From: Ctena decussata
Lineage: Eukaryota > Mollusca > Bivalvia > Lucinida > Lucinidae
Reading direction: 5' to 3'
Assembly (NCBI GenBank): GCA_963989385.1
Contig: OZ022502.1
Coordinates: 47,609,454-47,673,453, forward strand
DNA: 64,000 nucleotides
Every line of letters begins with the position of its first letter. The stretch's first letter is position 1. This document shows, in pieces, positions 31,201 to 41,115 of the stretch. Under the pieces are notes generated by a model. The model saw only the letters and a list, made by a program, of their open reading frames with translations. It searched no databases and was not told the origin of the DNA. The position numbers and the translations under genes are program-made.

Positions 31201-32942
31201 TACAATGCATCTTCCATGCACAATGCCTCTGTTTTTCCTGTGAAAAATGGACAATCTATGTCAACCATTGCTAAGGGATACCTTTGGGTAGATTCATCAA
31301 TCAAAGTTACATCAGATTCTCTACCAAGTAACTGATCATTAGAAACCAAGTTTCTACGAACGACACACCCAGTACAACCTGTGTCCCTTAAAACTACAAC
31401 TGTTTTACCATTAACCGTACCCTGCGCTGTTGGTAATCGCGACCTTAAAAAGTAACAGACACCTTCCCTATCCACGTTATCATTGATTAATGGACTTTCT
31501 TCCTTACTCTTATAGAGACCTTCAATTTCATGAGACCTATTCATTGTAGTTTTACAAAAGCTCATTTGATGTCCGCCACCCCGACCACGTCCGCGGGAAA
31601 AACCCCGACCACGGCCACGATCTGAATTACTACCCTTCGTCTGTACAGTATCGCTCTTACTCTGTGATATTTGTGTCTCATCTTTCGGTGCATAACTACT
31701 CCCCTTACTTCCGCTATACCCGCTTGCACTTGCACCTACCTCCGCACTATATGCTTGCTTCCTATCGGGATTCTTAAAACATTTATATGTTAAATGTCCC
31801 TTACCACAAATACTACATTTTATCTCTGGCTTCGCACTCGGCTTATTATCAGATCTACTCTGAGTTACGCCCTTACTATCACGCTGCCCCTTATTAACAC
31901 AAGCGTAGACACCGCCACGTGATTCTGCAAATAAATCGGCTTCCCTAGCCATCTCACCTAGATTCGTGAATGATTTCGGTTTCAAATGAACATATAGTTC
32001 TTTACTACAGGATTCTAAAAACTGATCTCTAGCGAAAAAATCGCAAACAGCTTCGTAAGACTGGTCTACTTTCGCCATTTTTAACCATTTATTAAGATAC
32101 GACCTAAGTCTACTACTAAACTGAATAAACGTTTCGGACTTTTCGGGCCTATCATAGCGAAATTTCTTCCTAAATCCGCGTTCAGTCATATCAAAATTCT
32201 TTAACAACGCATCTTTCAACTTGTCATAATCCGCTGCATCATCTACAGACAATCTATCATAGACATCAAGCGCGCGACCTTTAAGTAATGCGCTTAAATA
32301 TGCAGCCCAAACGTTTTTATCCCATTTATTCGCCGTCGCGTATTTCTCAAACCTTGATAAGTAACTATCCATTTTGTCCTTACTTTCATCAAAATACGGT
32401 AACTTGGGATCTCGCGCATGCGCTAACTTTTCAGCCTTCTGTTTTTCTAATTCAACTCTAAACGTTACCTTCTGCAAATCTATCTGATTCTTCAACTCGC
32501 GTTGCTGCAATTCAAAACTATACTTCAACTTTTCTAACTCAACTTCGCTCGACAACTTCGCTTCCTTATCGCTTTCGACTTGAGACAACTTAGCTTCCCT
32601 ATCTTTCTCGGCTTGCCGCTCTATGCTTTCAATTCGCGCCATCTCGATTTCCCTATCCGCCGCAATCTTAGCTAGTTCTACTTCCCTATCCTTTTCGGCT
32701 TGCACAATCCTCTCTTTCTCCGCCGTGATCTTCGCTAACTCAATTTCCCTGTCTTTATCGGCCTGCGCAATCTTTTCTTTCTCTGCCGCAATCTTCTCTT
32801 TATCAAGTTCCCTTACCGCGTGCCTTTCTGCCCTTTCAGTCTCTTGCTGTTGCTTTACAAATTCCTGCAATGCCTGCCCTTCATAACCTAACTCCTTTCC
32901 CGTCTTAACTAACTGATCCATGATACTTAACGTAATGCTCAC
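28278..32942 (-). CDS. gag-pol: Gag-Pol polyprotein, Gmr1-like order (Gag-PR-IN-RT-RH)
   Basis: 1554 residues in one frame, ATG at 32942 to TAG at 28278, with no frameshift between gag and pol. Residues ~28-175 are a Lys/Glu/Arg-rich coiled coil. ~178-345 form a capsid-like region whose second half (around W286, DQFLESCSKEL) resembles the SCAN fold. The zinc knuckle is C376-x2-C379-x3-H383-x4-C388, one residue shorter than the usual CCHC, followed by an RG-rich patch (441-458). The protease has D520-T-G. Integrase has an HHCC finger (H704, H711, C741, C744), catalytic D774, D834 and E870 (DD35E) and a GPY motif (1011-1013). RT has D1226 and FVDD (1286-1289). RNase H has D1440, E1482 and D1507. 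The chain ends GADYLSR, directly after RNase H. All catalytic residues are present. Role: encodes the particle and the enzymes for reverse transcription and integration. Confidence 0.96.
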   Translation of the reverse strand: MSITLSIMDQLVKTGKELGYEGQALQEFVKQQQETERAERHAVRELDKEKIAAEKEKIAQADKDREIELAKITAEKERIVQAEKDREVELAKIAADREIEMARIESIERQAEKDREAKLSQVESDKEAKLSSEVELEKLKYSFELQQRELKNQIDLQKVTFRVELEKQKAEKLAHARDPKLPYFDESKDKMDSYLSRFEKYATANKWDKNVWAAYLSALLKGRALDVYDRLSVDDAADYDKLKDALLKNFDMTERGFRKKFRYDRPEKSETFIQFSSRLRSYLNKWLKMAKVDQSYEAVCDFFARDQFLESCSKELYVHLKPKSFTNLGEMAREADLFAESRGGVYACVNKGQRDSKGVTQSRSDNKPSAKPEIKCSICGKGHLTYKCFKNPDRKQAYSAEVGASASGYSGSKGSSYAPKDETQISQSKSDTVQTKGSNSDRGRGRGFSRGRGRGGGHQMSFCKTTMNRSHEIEGLYKSKEESPLINDNVDREGVCYFLRSRLPTAQGTVNGKTVVVLRDTGCTGCVVRRNLVSNDQLLGRESDVTLIDESTQRYPLAMVDIDCPFFTGKTEALCMEDALYDLVIGNIDGSKLPDMSHFAMAAVTRSQAKQGEEVYRKLKVPDQIIASDKEALKQAQVVDPKLNGIRQRVESGNVTISRGLNRGETKFIRKKDLLYRQFTKGNKVTLQLIIPEGFREKVLRLAHETLMSGHLGIKKTMDRVLTEFFWPGVCGDVARFCKSCDICQRTIQKGRVTKVPLGKLPQIDTPFKRVAVDIVGPIEPRSDRKSRYILTMIDYATRYPEAVALPGIETERVAEALVEMFSRVGLPDEMLTDCGSQFTAEVMKEVSRLLSLQQLTTTPYHPICNGLVERFHATLKQMLRRMCAERPKDWDKYLPALLFAIREVPQESLGFSPFELLYGRNVKGPMAILRELWSEEVQDEQVLSTYQYVIELRERLEQTCKLAHDNLRKVQVKQKAYYDKRARSRKFNVGDKVLLLLPTDSNKLLLQWKGPYEVVEVVNRMDYKIDVNGVVSTYHANMLKQYVERRSVPSHCLLSTETTESVDDDGSDEFSLDDCAFPTAKEPETYNDVSISDTLTSEQRMEVEALIKQYPDVLSSLPGRTDQIKHDIKLLTSEPIRTKGYSIPYKTRNVMETEIQDMLDLGVIEPSISPYSSPVVLVPKKDGSVRFCIDFRKLNKVTEFDAEPMPNMEEVINKMSGHKFFTKMDLSKGYWQVSLTERSKPLTAFETPKGLFQFKTMPFGLVNSGASFCRLMRIILSNLPNVDSFVDDMWIFTETWKDHVTSLRQVLDRLRSAKLTAKPSKCMIGYGSIECLGHNIVGQTVRPQEDKIQAIRDAPRPCTKRQIKSFLGLAGFYRRFIPNFSSIASPLTDLTKRDRPNSIKDWQDQHERAFQTLKSRLTSSPILRLPVFQEGNPFVLRTDASDVGLGAILLQEFEGEGRLPIAYASKKLLPRERNYSVIEKECLGIIWGVEKFRKYLYGAEFLLETDHKPLSYMQTAKVLNPRIMRWAMKLQPYRFRIVAIRGQDNLGADYLSR

Positions 32943-33868
32943 GTCAACTTAACTGAAACCGACGTTCACTTATAGTCACACACGTTAACTAAAACATTAA
33001 CAATAATAATAACGAACTAATCCAACTAAAACGTTGATTAATTAGTATACTCGCGATCTGGACGTAGCCATTAAAGTTACGTTCATAACAGACCGGAAAT
33101 GACGTCATAAACTGACGTTGACTTTGCCGAGAATTACTTTTCACTATTAGATGACGTAATTAGATGACGTAAATAACCCACATTACAATTACGTCCAACT
33201 TGATCTAGCGTATCGGATATACTAACGTAACGTATGTAACGCAACGTATTAACACTGACACGACAACTGTACGTCCTACATTACAATACCTTATAAGGTA
33301 CCAACGGTAAATCAAACTTAAGATTCTGCTATTAGGTTTAATTCATTGTAACGATATTATATAACGTTACGGGTGACCTACGTTACTAAATTAGGACATA
33401 GAATGGACCTCAGTAACGGTTACGACACAACGTACAAAACGTTTAGGTTAATAAACTTACAGATTGTCATGCAACAGCAGTGCCAAGGTACTCAACCGGA
33501 CCTTAAAACTAAATACGTATCATCCGTGCCAAGACAATTCAGGTCTATATACCTCAGTTTCGCCACTCAGATATGCAACCTGTTACATTTTATCACAAAT
33601 TAATGCATGGGCTATCGCACTTCATCACGCAGGGAATAAGGATAGTTGACCTTAATTGAGTGTAGGTTACATTTACAAAGAATTTAGTGGCAAAATTGCT
33701 CCCCTAAAATTCACAGCCTTACGTCACCTTAGAAAAGAACAATCAGAAAGTCAATAATAATAATAAAAAAATGTCTGACAAAATTGTGCCTAGATTCTGT
33801 ATATATTGTCAATGTGTTACACTGGCAGATATTAACCGGAAATCAAATCCCGTTACTTCATGACACCA
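32943..33868 (-). other. 5' leader of the retrotransposon
   Basis: 926 bp between primer site and gag-pol start, expected to hold the packaging signal. It contains TGACGTCA at 33100-33107 and two ATGACGTAA words near 33160-33175. Small plus-strand frames (33373-33649) are on the wrong strand and show no motif. Confidence 0.7.
33851..33868 (-). promoter_or_regulatory. Primer-binding site
   Basis: On the minus strand TGGTGTCATGAAGTAACG follows the 5' LTR terminus (...CA) with no gap. TGG pairs with the CCA end of a tRNA. I could not assign which tRNA from memory. Confidence 0.75.
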
Positions 33869-35957
33869 TGTTACGCAGAAGGTTTTACACACGGTCGACA
33901 CGGGTGTAGAGCCTTATGCGTCGCCAGGACGGCGGAGGGTGACTTCCGGTTAAAGGGTTATCTACTAGTGTAATACACTAACAAGGAAACTCTAACAACG
34001 TTAGAATTTTTTAAGTTTATATATAATGTAAATTCTATATACAACAATACAATTTACAACTGTCACAATTACAATAATATACAACACATATCAGTTCATG
34101 TCGCTGGCCCAAGTAAGGTGTTTGTTTCAAATCTGTAATCGATTTGCGTACAATACGCAAATAGATTACCGTCTGACGTCAACACCGTACTCGGCTCAGC
34201 GCCATGAACTAAAGGAAAACACAAAGAACAAAAGACGTCAGTTTGAGCTCATACAAAAAAACAAGGCCTTATGTTGGTAGACTTCAATTCGTCGTTCCCT
34301 GGATCATGTCATGGGCCAGTCCATATATCATGAGGAACACCAACTCATATAAACACGTGCACGATTATATACTGGTCGCTCCCTGGATTGTACCAGGGAC
34401 CAGTCTATATATATTAAAACACCTTAGTGGACGAACACTGTCCCACACTTGATGTGACCTTCAGATCTTATCACAGAATCTGGCAAAACTGTGCTAACCA
34501 CTTCCGCCTACATTTTGTGCTTCCCGCCTCTGCTTGGGAACCTTGCACAAACGGCGTTGTAACTGCCTCTACCCGGGTTGGTATTAACCTGGAGACGTAT
34601 ATCGCATCTCCAGGTGAGACGTGGCTCTAAGTCCTAACAGCTGACTGCCGGACTTGATGTGCCTAAAAATAACGAACTTACACTTAATACATTGTAACTA
34701 CATAATAACAATACGTAAGACTTGGGCCTGTCTTGGAAATACCATACAACGCCCTCGGCGAATGCCGAGCATAACGTGCACACGCCAGCCGTGTCACTAG
34801 ACACGACTCGCGCTCACGATGTAAAGCTAAAAGTGTGCTTACCACTTCCGCCAATGAAGAAACGTAGATCCTACTACGCATGTGCGTCGAAGGATCTGAC
34901 GTCAAACATTGTCAAGAAGTATACTGACGTCAACAGGCATTACCATGACATACCCCACATAAAACATGAATAATCTAAACAATGACCTATTTACATTAAA
35001 TTGATCGACCAAAATCTAACTTGCATATTTATTAATTCATTTCTTTAAACTAAGCGTAATACCATTTGCCATAGAATATAATAACTGAATAAGCGTTTCT
35101 AACACATTTGGGATCATAACGTTTGATCTGACATCATGACATCCATGATGTTATACCATATGACGCCGTCTAATGAAGGCAAATCAAACGCATGATGACC
35201 AAATGCTACCATTATAACTTATGGAAAAAACCCTTAATGTGGTGCATGCTATGGCGTCAATTGACGTCACGAGTATTTAAATTAGTTCCATTACAAATCA
35301 ATCTACTTCTATAGGCCACGTATACGTGAAACTAATATAAAAAGTGCTGACGTCGCAATAACATGAATGCAACTGACGTCACATGAATAACATGAATGCA
35401 ACTGACGTCACTGGACGTCAAATAGACGCACACCATTGCAACCAACATCAGTGATATAAACTATTTCCGAAATTTACAAAACTTCCTAATATACAATTAT
35501 TATGCGCAGCATGCTTACTAACAAAATCGGTCGACACATGCGCAGCCTGATCACTGCCAACAAAATCAAATCAGTCGACACATATAATCATACCATATCA
35601 ATCAGAAGTCACATTTTTCATTCTTAGCCAAACTATTCTAAATAAATATAATAAAATCTTACCCTTCTAGGTCTTAACACAGAATCTGGGCACACAACAA
35701 TATAACATCCATCAAGAATTAAACAGCCACGTCTAACTTTTCATTAAAAGATAGGCGTATAAATACTATGCGTCTCACATTAAAATCATGCAATACGCTG
35801 TCCACGAGAGGTATTCACAAACAACCCATGCATAACGTAGCCACAATTTCCGTAAACGTTTTATTACCACAGTTACCCTAAAAACTGTAGCCTTACTGAT
35901 TGAAAGGATTAAAATAATCTCGACGACATAGTGGACGATTAGATCCATTTCGTAACA
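33869..35957 (-). repeat. 5' LTR of the retrotransposon
   Basis: 2089 bp, same ends and contents as 26049-28137; C at 35522 where the other has T at 27702. In element orientation this is the promoter-bearing LTR, reading leftwards into gag-pol. Confidence 0.95.
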
Positions 35958-35962
35958 CTGTG
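35958..35962. repeat. Target-site duplication, right copy
   Basis: CTGTG directly after the right LTR terminus CGTAACA, matching 26044-26048. Confidence 0.9.
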
Positions 35963-37370
35963 GTTAAGGTGAATGTGTATAGTTTCCAGAGAAGCAACTC
36001 TGCATTATTTCCCCCATTTTTCAATGACAGTCAGCTCTTAAAAGAAAGAATTTGCTCCAAAACCCTATTTCAGAATTGCTTTTTAATCCAAGGAATCAAA
36101 AGAAAATAGCAAAAGTTGTTCCCCATTGTATAAATGGGGGAAGAACATGGAACTGTACCCTTTATAAATAGCCGCGTTTGGCTATATAACTATATATTGT
36201 CGGCTAGGTAGGTGAATGCATTTCTGGACGTGAGAAGGGGCTGGGAAGGGCAAGTCCTTCAGGAAAGTCAAAATTTTTCAGTATGAAAAAAAAAAAAAGA
36301 TCAAATTCATGTTTTTGTCATTCATGCCCCGTATATGGAAGGAGGGCAGATTTTTTGTCCATATAACATTGATTTGCCTTGGAGGAGTATGCCACAAAAA
36401 TGAAAATGCTTGCTTTAAAAAAGTAACAGGTCTGGCTACGCCCCTGACTTCCGCTGGAAAAGTACCCATTTACCTAAAATCTTGATCGGTTTACTGCTGC
36501 CGTCTTTTAATACATTTTCACTACGGAATTGCGTTCAAATTGGCTATATTTACTTGTATTTCACATCTCGAGTTAATGAAAAACGATTTGTCGTTAACTT
36601 CATTTATCAGCCATTTAAAAGTTTCCAGGGAATCTAGCCTTTCTATAACACAATTACAGAGACAACCAGAGTAAATTAACCCTAATCTAGAAGTCTGCTG
36701 AGGCCTGGCAGGATTTTCTAGAAATGTAAGAGACAAGTTATGTTTATTGCAGTAAGCGTAACTTTAAGAGCAAAAAGGGTATAAGTGTGGCATACTTGGT
36801 GCATCTGACTGACTATTGAGTAATGTGTTAAGATTGATGGCACTTTCAACGCGCCTCTTAAACTAGCTTTTATAACTTTGTCCAATTATTAAAGTTCACA
36901 AGAATGTATCGTGAGTACGTACTTTCCCTAATGATTTATATGGCATAGAACAAAGAAAAACAAAATTTATACCACCCATGCCCAATGACCAGTTCGTCCA
37001 TCTGGCGCAATAGACAATGCAAGAAATAGTTTGAGCACAAAATAGCGTTTCAAATGAAAACGCGCAAAAGTAGAAGATCATTCTCGCGAAACGTTTGATC
37101 CTAGTATAACTTAATTAAAGGTTCCTGTGTCGATTATGGTACGATCGGCTTTAATTGCTTTTACAGTCTCTGCTTTGCGATAAAGGCAGGCGTTTTGCCT
37201 TATCTTTCCGGATACAGTACCTTAACACGCTTTGAGTTAACGACATAGTAGCTTCTGTATAACGCCTGTGTTTTTTTTTTCTTTCAAAGTGTATTTGCTT
37301 GATACAATGTGATATTCTCATATTTTCTTTAAATAGTTCGTATTCGTTTCAATGTGACAGTGTCGATTAT
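35963..37370. other. No gene; repeat scrap at left end
   Basis: GGTTAAGGTGAATGTGTATA and GCAACTCTGCA near 35961-36005 resemble AAAGGTGAATAGGTACACTT and GCAACTCTGCA near 49757-49795. This suggests a dispersed repeat into which the retrotransposon inserted. The rest is AT-rich with only chance frames. Confidence 0.45.
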
Positions 37371-37604
37371 TGAGCCATGACACGACAAAACAAAAAAAGT
37401 GGTTGTGTGCCCAGCGCAGACTCAGATCAGACTGGGCATTTGCCCAGTCTGATCAGAGTTCTCGCTGTCCTCATGGAGGTAGCTTAGACCCTTAGCTACC
37501 CATTAAGCGCTTTGCAAAGATTGTGATCGGACTGGGCGGATGCCCAGGCTGATCTGAGTCTTCGCTGGGCGTACAACCACTTTGTTTTCTCGTGTCGCGG
37601 CTCA
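37371..37604 (+). mobile_element. Foldback MITE, family A, copy 6
   Basis: Starts TGAGCCATGACACGAC and ends TCGTGTCGCGGCTCA. The right arm has lost a few bases of the TTGTTGGTTTT block. Plus-oriented loop (GGAGGTAGCTTAGACCC). Confidence 0.82.
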
Positions 37605-39055
37605 AATATGGAATATATATTGAATGGGTGTACCCGACAAACAGGAAGGGCTTATGCAGTGTATACCTCTTCACACTGACAGCCGCTCCTAAAGGCCAAT
37701 TTTCCCATCTGTTCTCTGCTATAGCCAAATATTGTTAACCGCTGAAAACTATGTTCTGTAGTGAACGCGATCCTCGGTTTAAACAAAAACTACTGGAACT
37801 GTGACTCAAACATACGCTCTCCGTAAATAGGGTTTTAACTTTTCAGAACACAATACAAAGGTTACTTGCTTCCTTCTCTGCTATCTGTTTCCTAAAAGTA
37901 TAATGTTAAAGTATCACCGTTCAAGACATTTCTAACAAGCTAAACTTGTAACGGTGCAAACAGGGAACGGGATTTGATGGCGATGCTAATGCTCTACCCT
38001 GTTTTTTGAATAAGCTGGAGAACGGGTTCCCTTCTACTGAACATTTAAAGATAGACGGGACAGACCTCATACATTGTATAAGGCGGGAACTTTTCTCTTT
38101 CAAAACAACTTCAAAAATCTAGATCCAGCTTGCGAGACAGATCTAGATTTTTGGGCTGTTTTAAAAGTGAAAAAAAAAAAACAGTAGAATTTCATAAAAC
38201 TGATTAGATACAAGGGATCACTCAGGAGAGGTGAAACCCTCGTTTTATAGCCGAATAAATACTTTCTCAAATAAATTAGTAAAAATACTGGCTGAAATTA
38301 ACAGTGAGTAAAGACACCAAAAAGTGTTTGTGCGTCTAAACATAAAGACAGTGAAAGTGCTTAGCATGTTCCAAAATCGGAACGGAAACGGTAGATTCAG
38401 ATGTGTAACACCTGCTTGTGTAGAGACCCTATTGACACCATGCAATGGTGAAAGAAGTATTGGCGTTTTTATGTTGTCGAGGAAAGTGTGATCAGACAAA
38501 ATGCTAGCGAATCGAAAGCGCTGGCTGGTTAATGTCAGGCTCAGTGAAGAGCAAACCAAAGACACAGCACCAGAGTTTCAACCAGCATTTAATGATAACG
38601 ATCACGTTATTAGCTTGTAAAATGTAAACAATGAACTTTAGACTGCAAACAGGAATTTTGGCAATGACTAATGCAAAATCTGTTGAATGGCATAAAACAT
38701 TCAGTTCTGTCTGTCTGATACAATAAAACATACAACTGTCAGCTCAGTTATCAAGCTATGGAATGTTTACTTCGCTGCAGGATAAAAACAACCGATTAGC
38801 AGGTTATAATTCAATCTTTGGCATAACAAGTTATGTACGCACTGCGAATGATATAGTTTGTATTTATTTACTAGATATTCTTGTCAGAAATTTGTTTTTA
38901 GAGGAGCCGCGTAATGAGAAAATGAGTCTGTTAAGTACAGGTGAATGACGTATTCCCATGTTGGACTGGGTACCTGTCTGTGCAGGACGTGCCTTCTTAT
39001 TGTGTGTAAACTGCCGATACCTGACTGGGTTTTGCCTTTTGAAAAAGTCTCACTT
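37605..39055. other. No feature recognised
   Basis: The longest frame is 106 codons at 38245-38565 (minus), Ser/Phe-rich with a hydrophobic end but no known motif. AGATCTAGATTTTTG words form a small inverted repeat near 38117-38153. Confidence 0.45.
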
Positions 39056-39270
39056 AACCGTCTATGCTTAGTGCCCCATAGCCAGGAGATAGCCAAATAG
39101 TGCAGACCCAGATCAGACGCCGCTTGCATGAGGTAGCTAGGTATTTGTCTTGGAAATCAAATGAAAATTATCAACAAAAAAAAAAAAATAAAAAAATAAA
39201 CTAAAACATATATCAAATAAGTTACAAACTGACTTATCCAATATAAGGATAGAAGGTAAATGGGCTAAAT
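39056..39270 (+). repeat. Decayed family-B MITE
   Basis: Shares GCAGACCCAGATCAGACGCC, TAGGTATTTGTCTT and a terminal AAATGGGCTAA-like end with the copy at 6502. An A-rich tract lies at about 39176-39210. Confidence 0.5.
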
Positions 39271-40098
39271 ATATTCCATCAATATGTGGCTTATTCAACG
39301 TCATGGCTTTGTCTCAGTTTTGTATAATGAGTTGGGGGTTTTGTGCAAATAGATTCGAAGTTACAATAAAGCATCCTTTGCATGAAAGATTTTGCTTGGT
39401 AGCTCTACAATCGTTACAATTTCAACAGAATACATCTGAAAAGAATGTGTTCATGGGATGAGATTTTTATTTATTATCTTGATTGTGTATGCTTTCATTA
39501 AATACCCTCTAAAACATAAAACATGATACAACATCGAATTATTTGATAACAGATAAAAAACGTTAGTCGTCAATCTTAGCCTTTTTTGAAATCTAGAAAA
39601 GTGTTAGTCTAGATTTTGGTGTTGTGTTTGCTTAGTATACGCATACCCATATGACATTCTCGTGTTATTTTCATGTGGAGCAATTGCTTTTACAATGAAT
39701 TTCCCTTGACAGGCTGCACGCTTACTTTTTAAACTAATACATGTAGTTGCAAATTGTGCTTCCTCTTAAATTGCACACCGAAGACTCGGACCTCAGACTT
39801 AATGATGAGCTCGATCAAAGAGGTTAGATATATTTAAATCGGGTTCAAAGCAAAAACAAATAGCTATCAAACCCGTTATATTCTTTTGTAAGACATTTGT
39901 ATCCTGCAATATTCTACATAGACTAATAGGGTATCTTAGGTTTTGACGCGTTACGCGAAATTTAAGTCGTAAACAACATGACAGTCAGACAGCAAATTTT
40001 ACGTGCAATACAAAATCGATTTTGTACATGAGCAGATAGGCAATATCTTTGCTTTTGACAAGTCAACATATCGTAGATTTTCAGGCATTGTTCTAGAT
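39271..40098. other. No feature recognised upstream of the transposase remnant
   Basis: Some of this may belong to the Tc1-like element, but I could not find its terminal inverted repeats. Confidence 0.4.
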
Positions 40099-41115
40099 AT
40101 GGTTAGATGCAGTCGTTTAACAGACAAACAGCGCTGGCAAGCGTTGGTCATTTGGACGTAGTAGAACGTCAGGTCGTCGCGGCTACATTTGGCGTTTCAT
40201 ATAAGGTGGCTAACAGCAATATGATAGATACCGTCAGACTGGTGAAGTGTCTGAAAGACGTGGCAGGGGAAGCCAATGTGCGACGTTTTCAGCTGATGAC
40301 TGTCATTTACTTCTTCAAACGTTACGTTCGAGGACTATGCCTCCAAAATTACGTCAAAACCTAAGATATGTGCGACGCGTGAACGTTAGCATCCAGACTA
40401 TGAGGAACAGGCTTAAAGATCGTGGACGTTACGTCAGAAGGCCCTTAAAGGTAATTCAATTGACGGCACAGCATCGACGAGCTCCTGAGCAGTGGGCAAG
40501 GACGTATTTAAGGTAGAATCAGCGACATTGGGGCGGTTTGCTGTTAACGGATGAAACTGTGTTTCGCTTATCAAGTACTGACGGCAGGACACGCGTTTGA
40601 CGACGTATTATGAGAGATTTGCAGCCTGTAATATTCTTGAACGTGACCCGTATGGCTGTCGAAACGTTATGGTGTGTGGGGGAATTTCCCATAACTTGAA
40701 AACTGACCAAGCACTTATAAATGGGACGCTCACGAGTCAACGTTACATAGATGAGGTAATAAACCTTCATGTCGTGACATTCATTCAATGCAAAGGAGCA
40801 AATTTTACATTAATGGACGACAACGCACGTCCATTTCGAGCAATCATTGCGAGAAACCGTCTCTATCAAGCAGGGATTCAAACACTGGATTATCCATCGC
40901 ACTCCCCAGACCTCAATCCCACTGAGCACGAATGGGGTGAACTTGGAAGACGTTTTAATAACGGCCAATACACACCTACTACCCTTGCGGAACTCAGACA
41001 AGCACTTGTTCAGAAATGGACTGGAATGCCCCAGTATGTCAAAAGACGACTTGTCACCAGTATGCGACGTCGTTGCCAGGCAGTGTTTGACGCCAGAGGC
41101 GGCCATACTCGATAA
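40099..41115 (+). pseudogene. Tc1-like transposase pseudogene
   Basis: About 1017 bp, the expected length for a ~340-residue Tc1-family transposase. The original frame is split over three reading frames: an N-terminal helix-turn-helix start (RLTDKQRWQALVI, from ATG 40099), its continuation (VVAATFGVSYKVANSN), a middle part with TMRNRLKDRG, the first catalytic block LLTDETVFRLSSTDGRTRV, then from about 40597 the C-terminal half. That half holds GGISH, MDDNARPF and SPDLNPTEHEW; 34 residues separate the second Asp from Glu, as in DD34E Tc1 enzymes. Defects seen: at least three frameshifts, and two stops (TAG 40514, TGA 40598) at positions where family members usually have Trp. It cannot encode active enzyme. 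Flanking TIRs were not found. Confidence 0.93.

Larger units (their letters stand above)
26049..35957 (-). mobile_element. Complete Gmr1-like Ty3/gypsy LTR retrotransposon, 9909 bp
   Basis: Full-length element transcribed right to left. It has two 2089-bp LTRs (TGTTACG...CGTAACA), a primer-binding site directly after the 5' LTR, a 926-bp leader, one 1554-codon gag-pol frame, a polypurine tract just before the 3' LTR, and a 5-bp target duplication CTGTG (26044-26048 and 35958-35962). The domain order protease-integrase-RT-RNase H identifies the Gmr1-like type. No envelope-like frame exists. The LTRs differ at only one base found by eye (T at 27702, C at 35522), so the insertion is very recent and the copy may be mobile. 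Confidence 0.96.

Noticed and set aside
38245..38565. 106-codon minus frame
   Set aside because: No motif and biased composition; treated as chance.
40927..41106. Minus-strand frames across the Tc1 remnant (40519-41195)
   Set aside because: Antisense to conserved transposase motifs on the plus strand.
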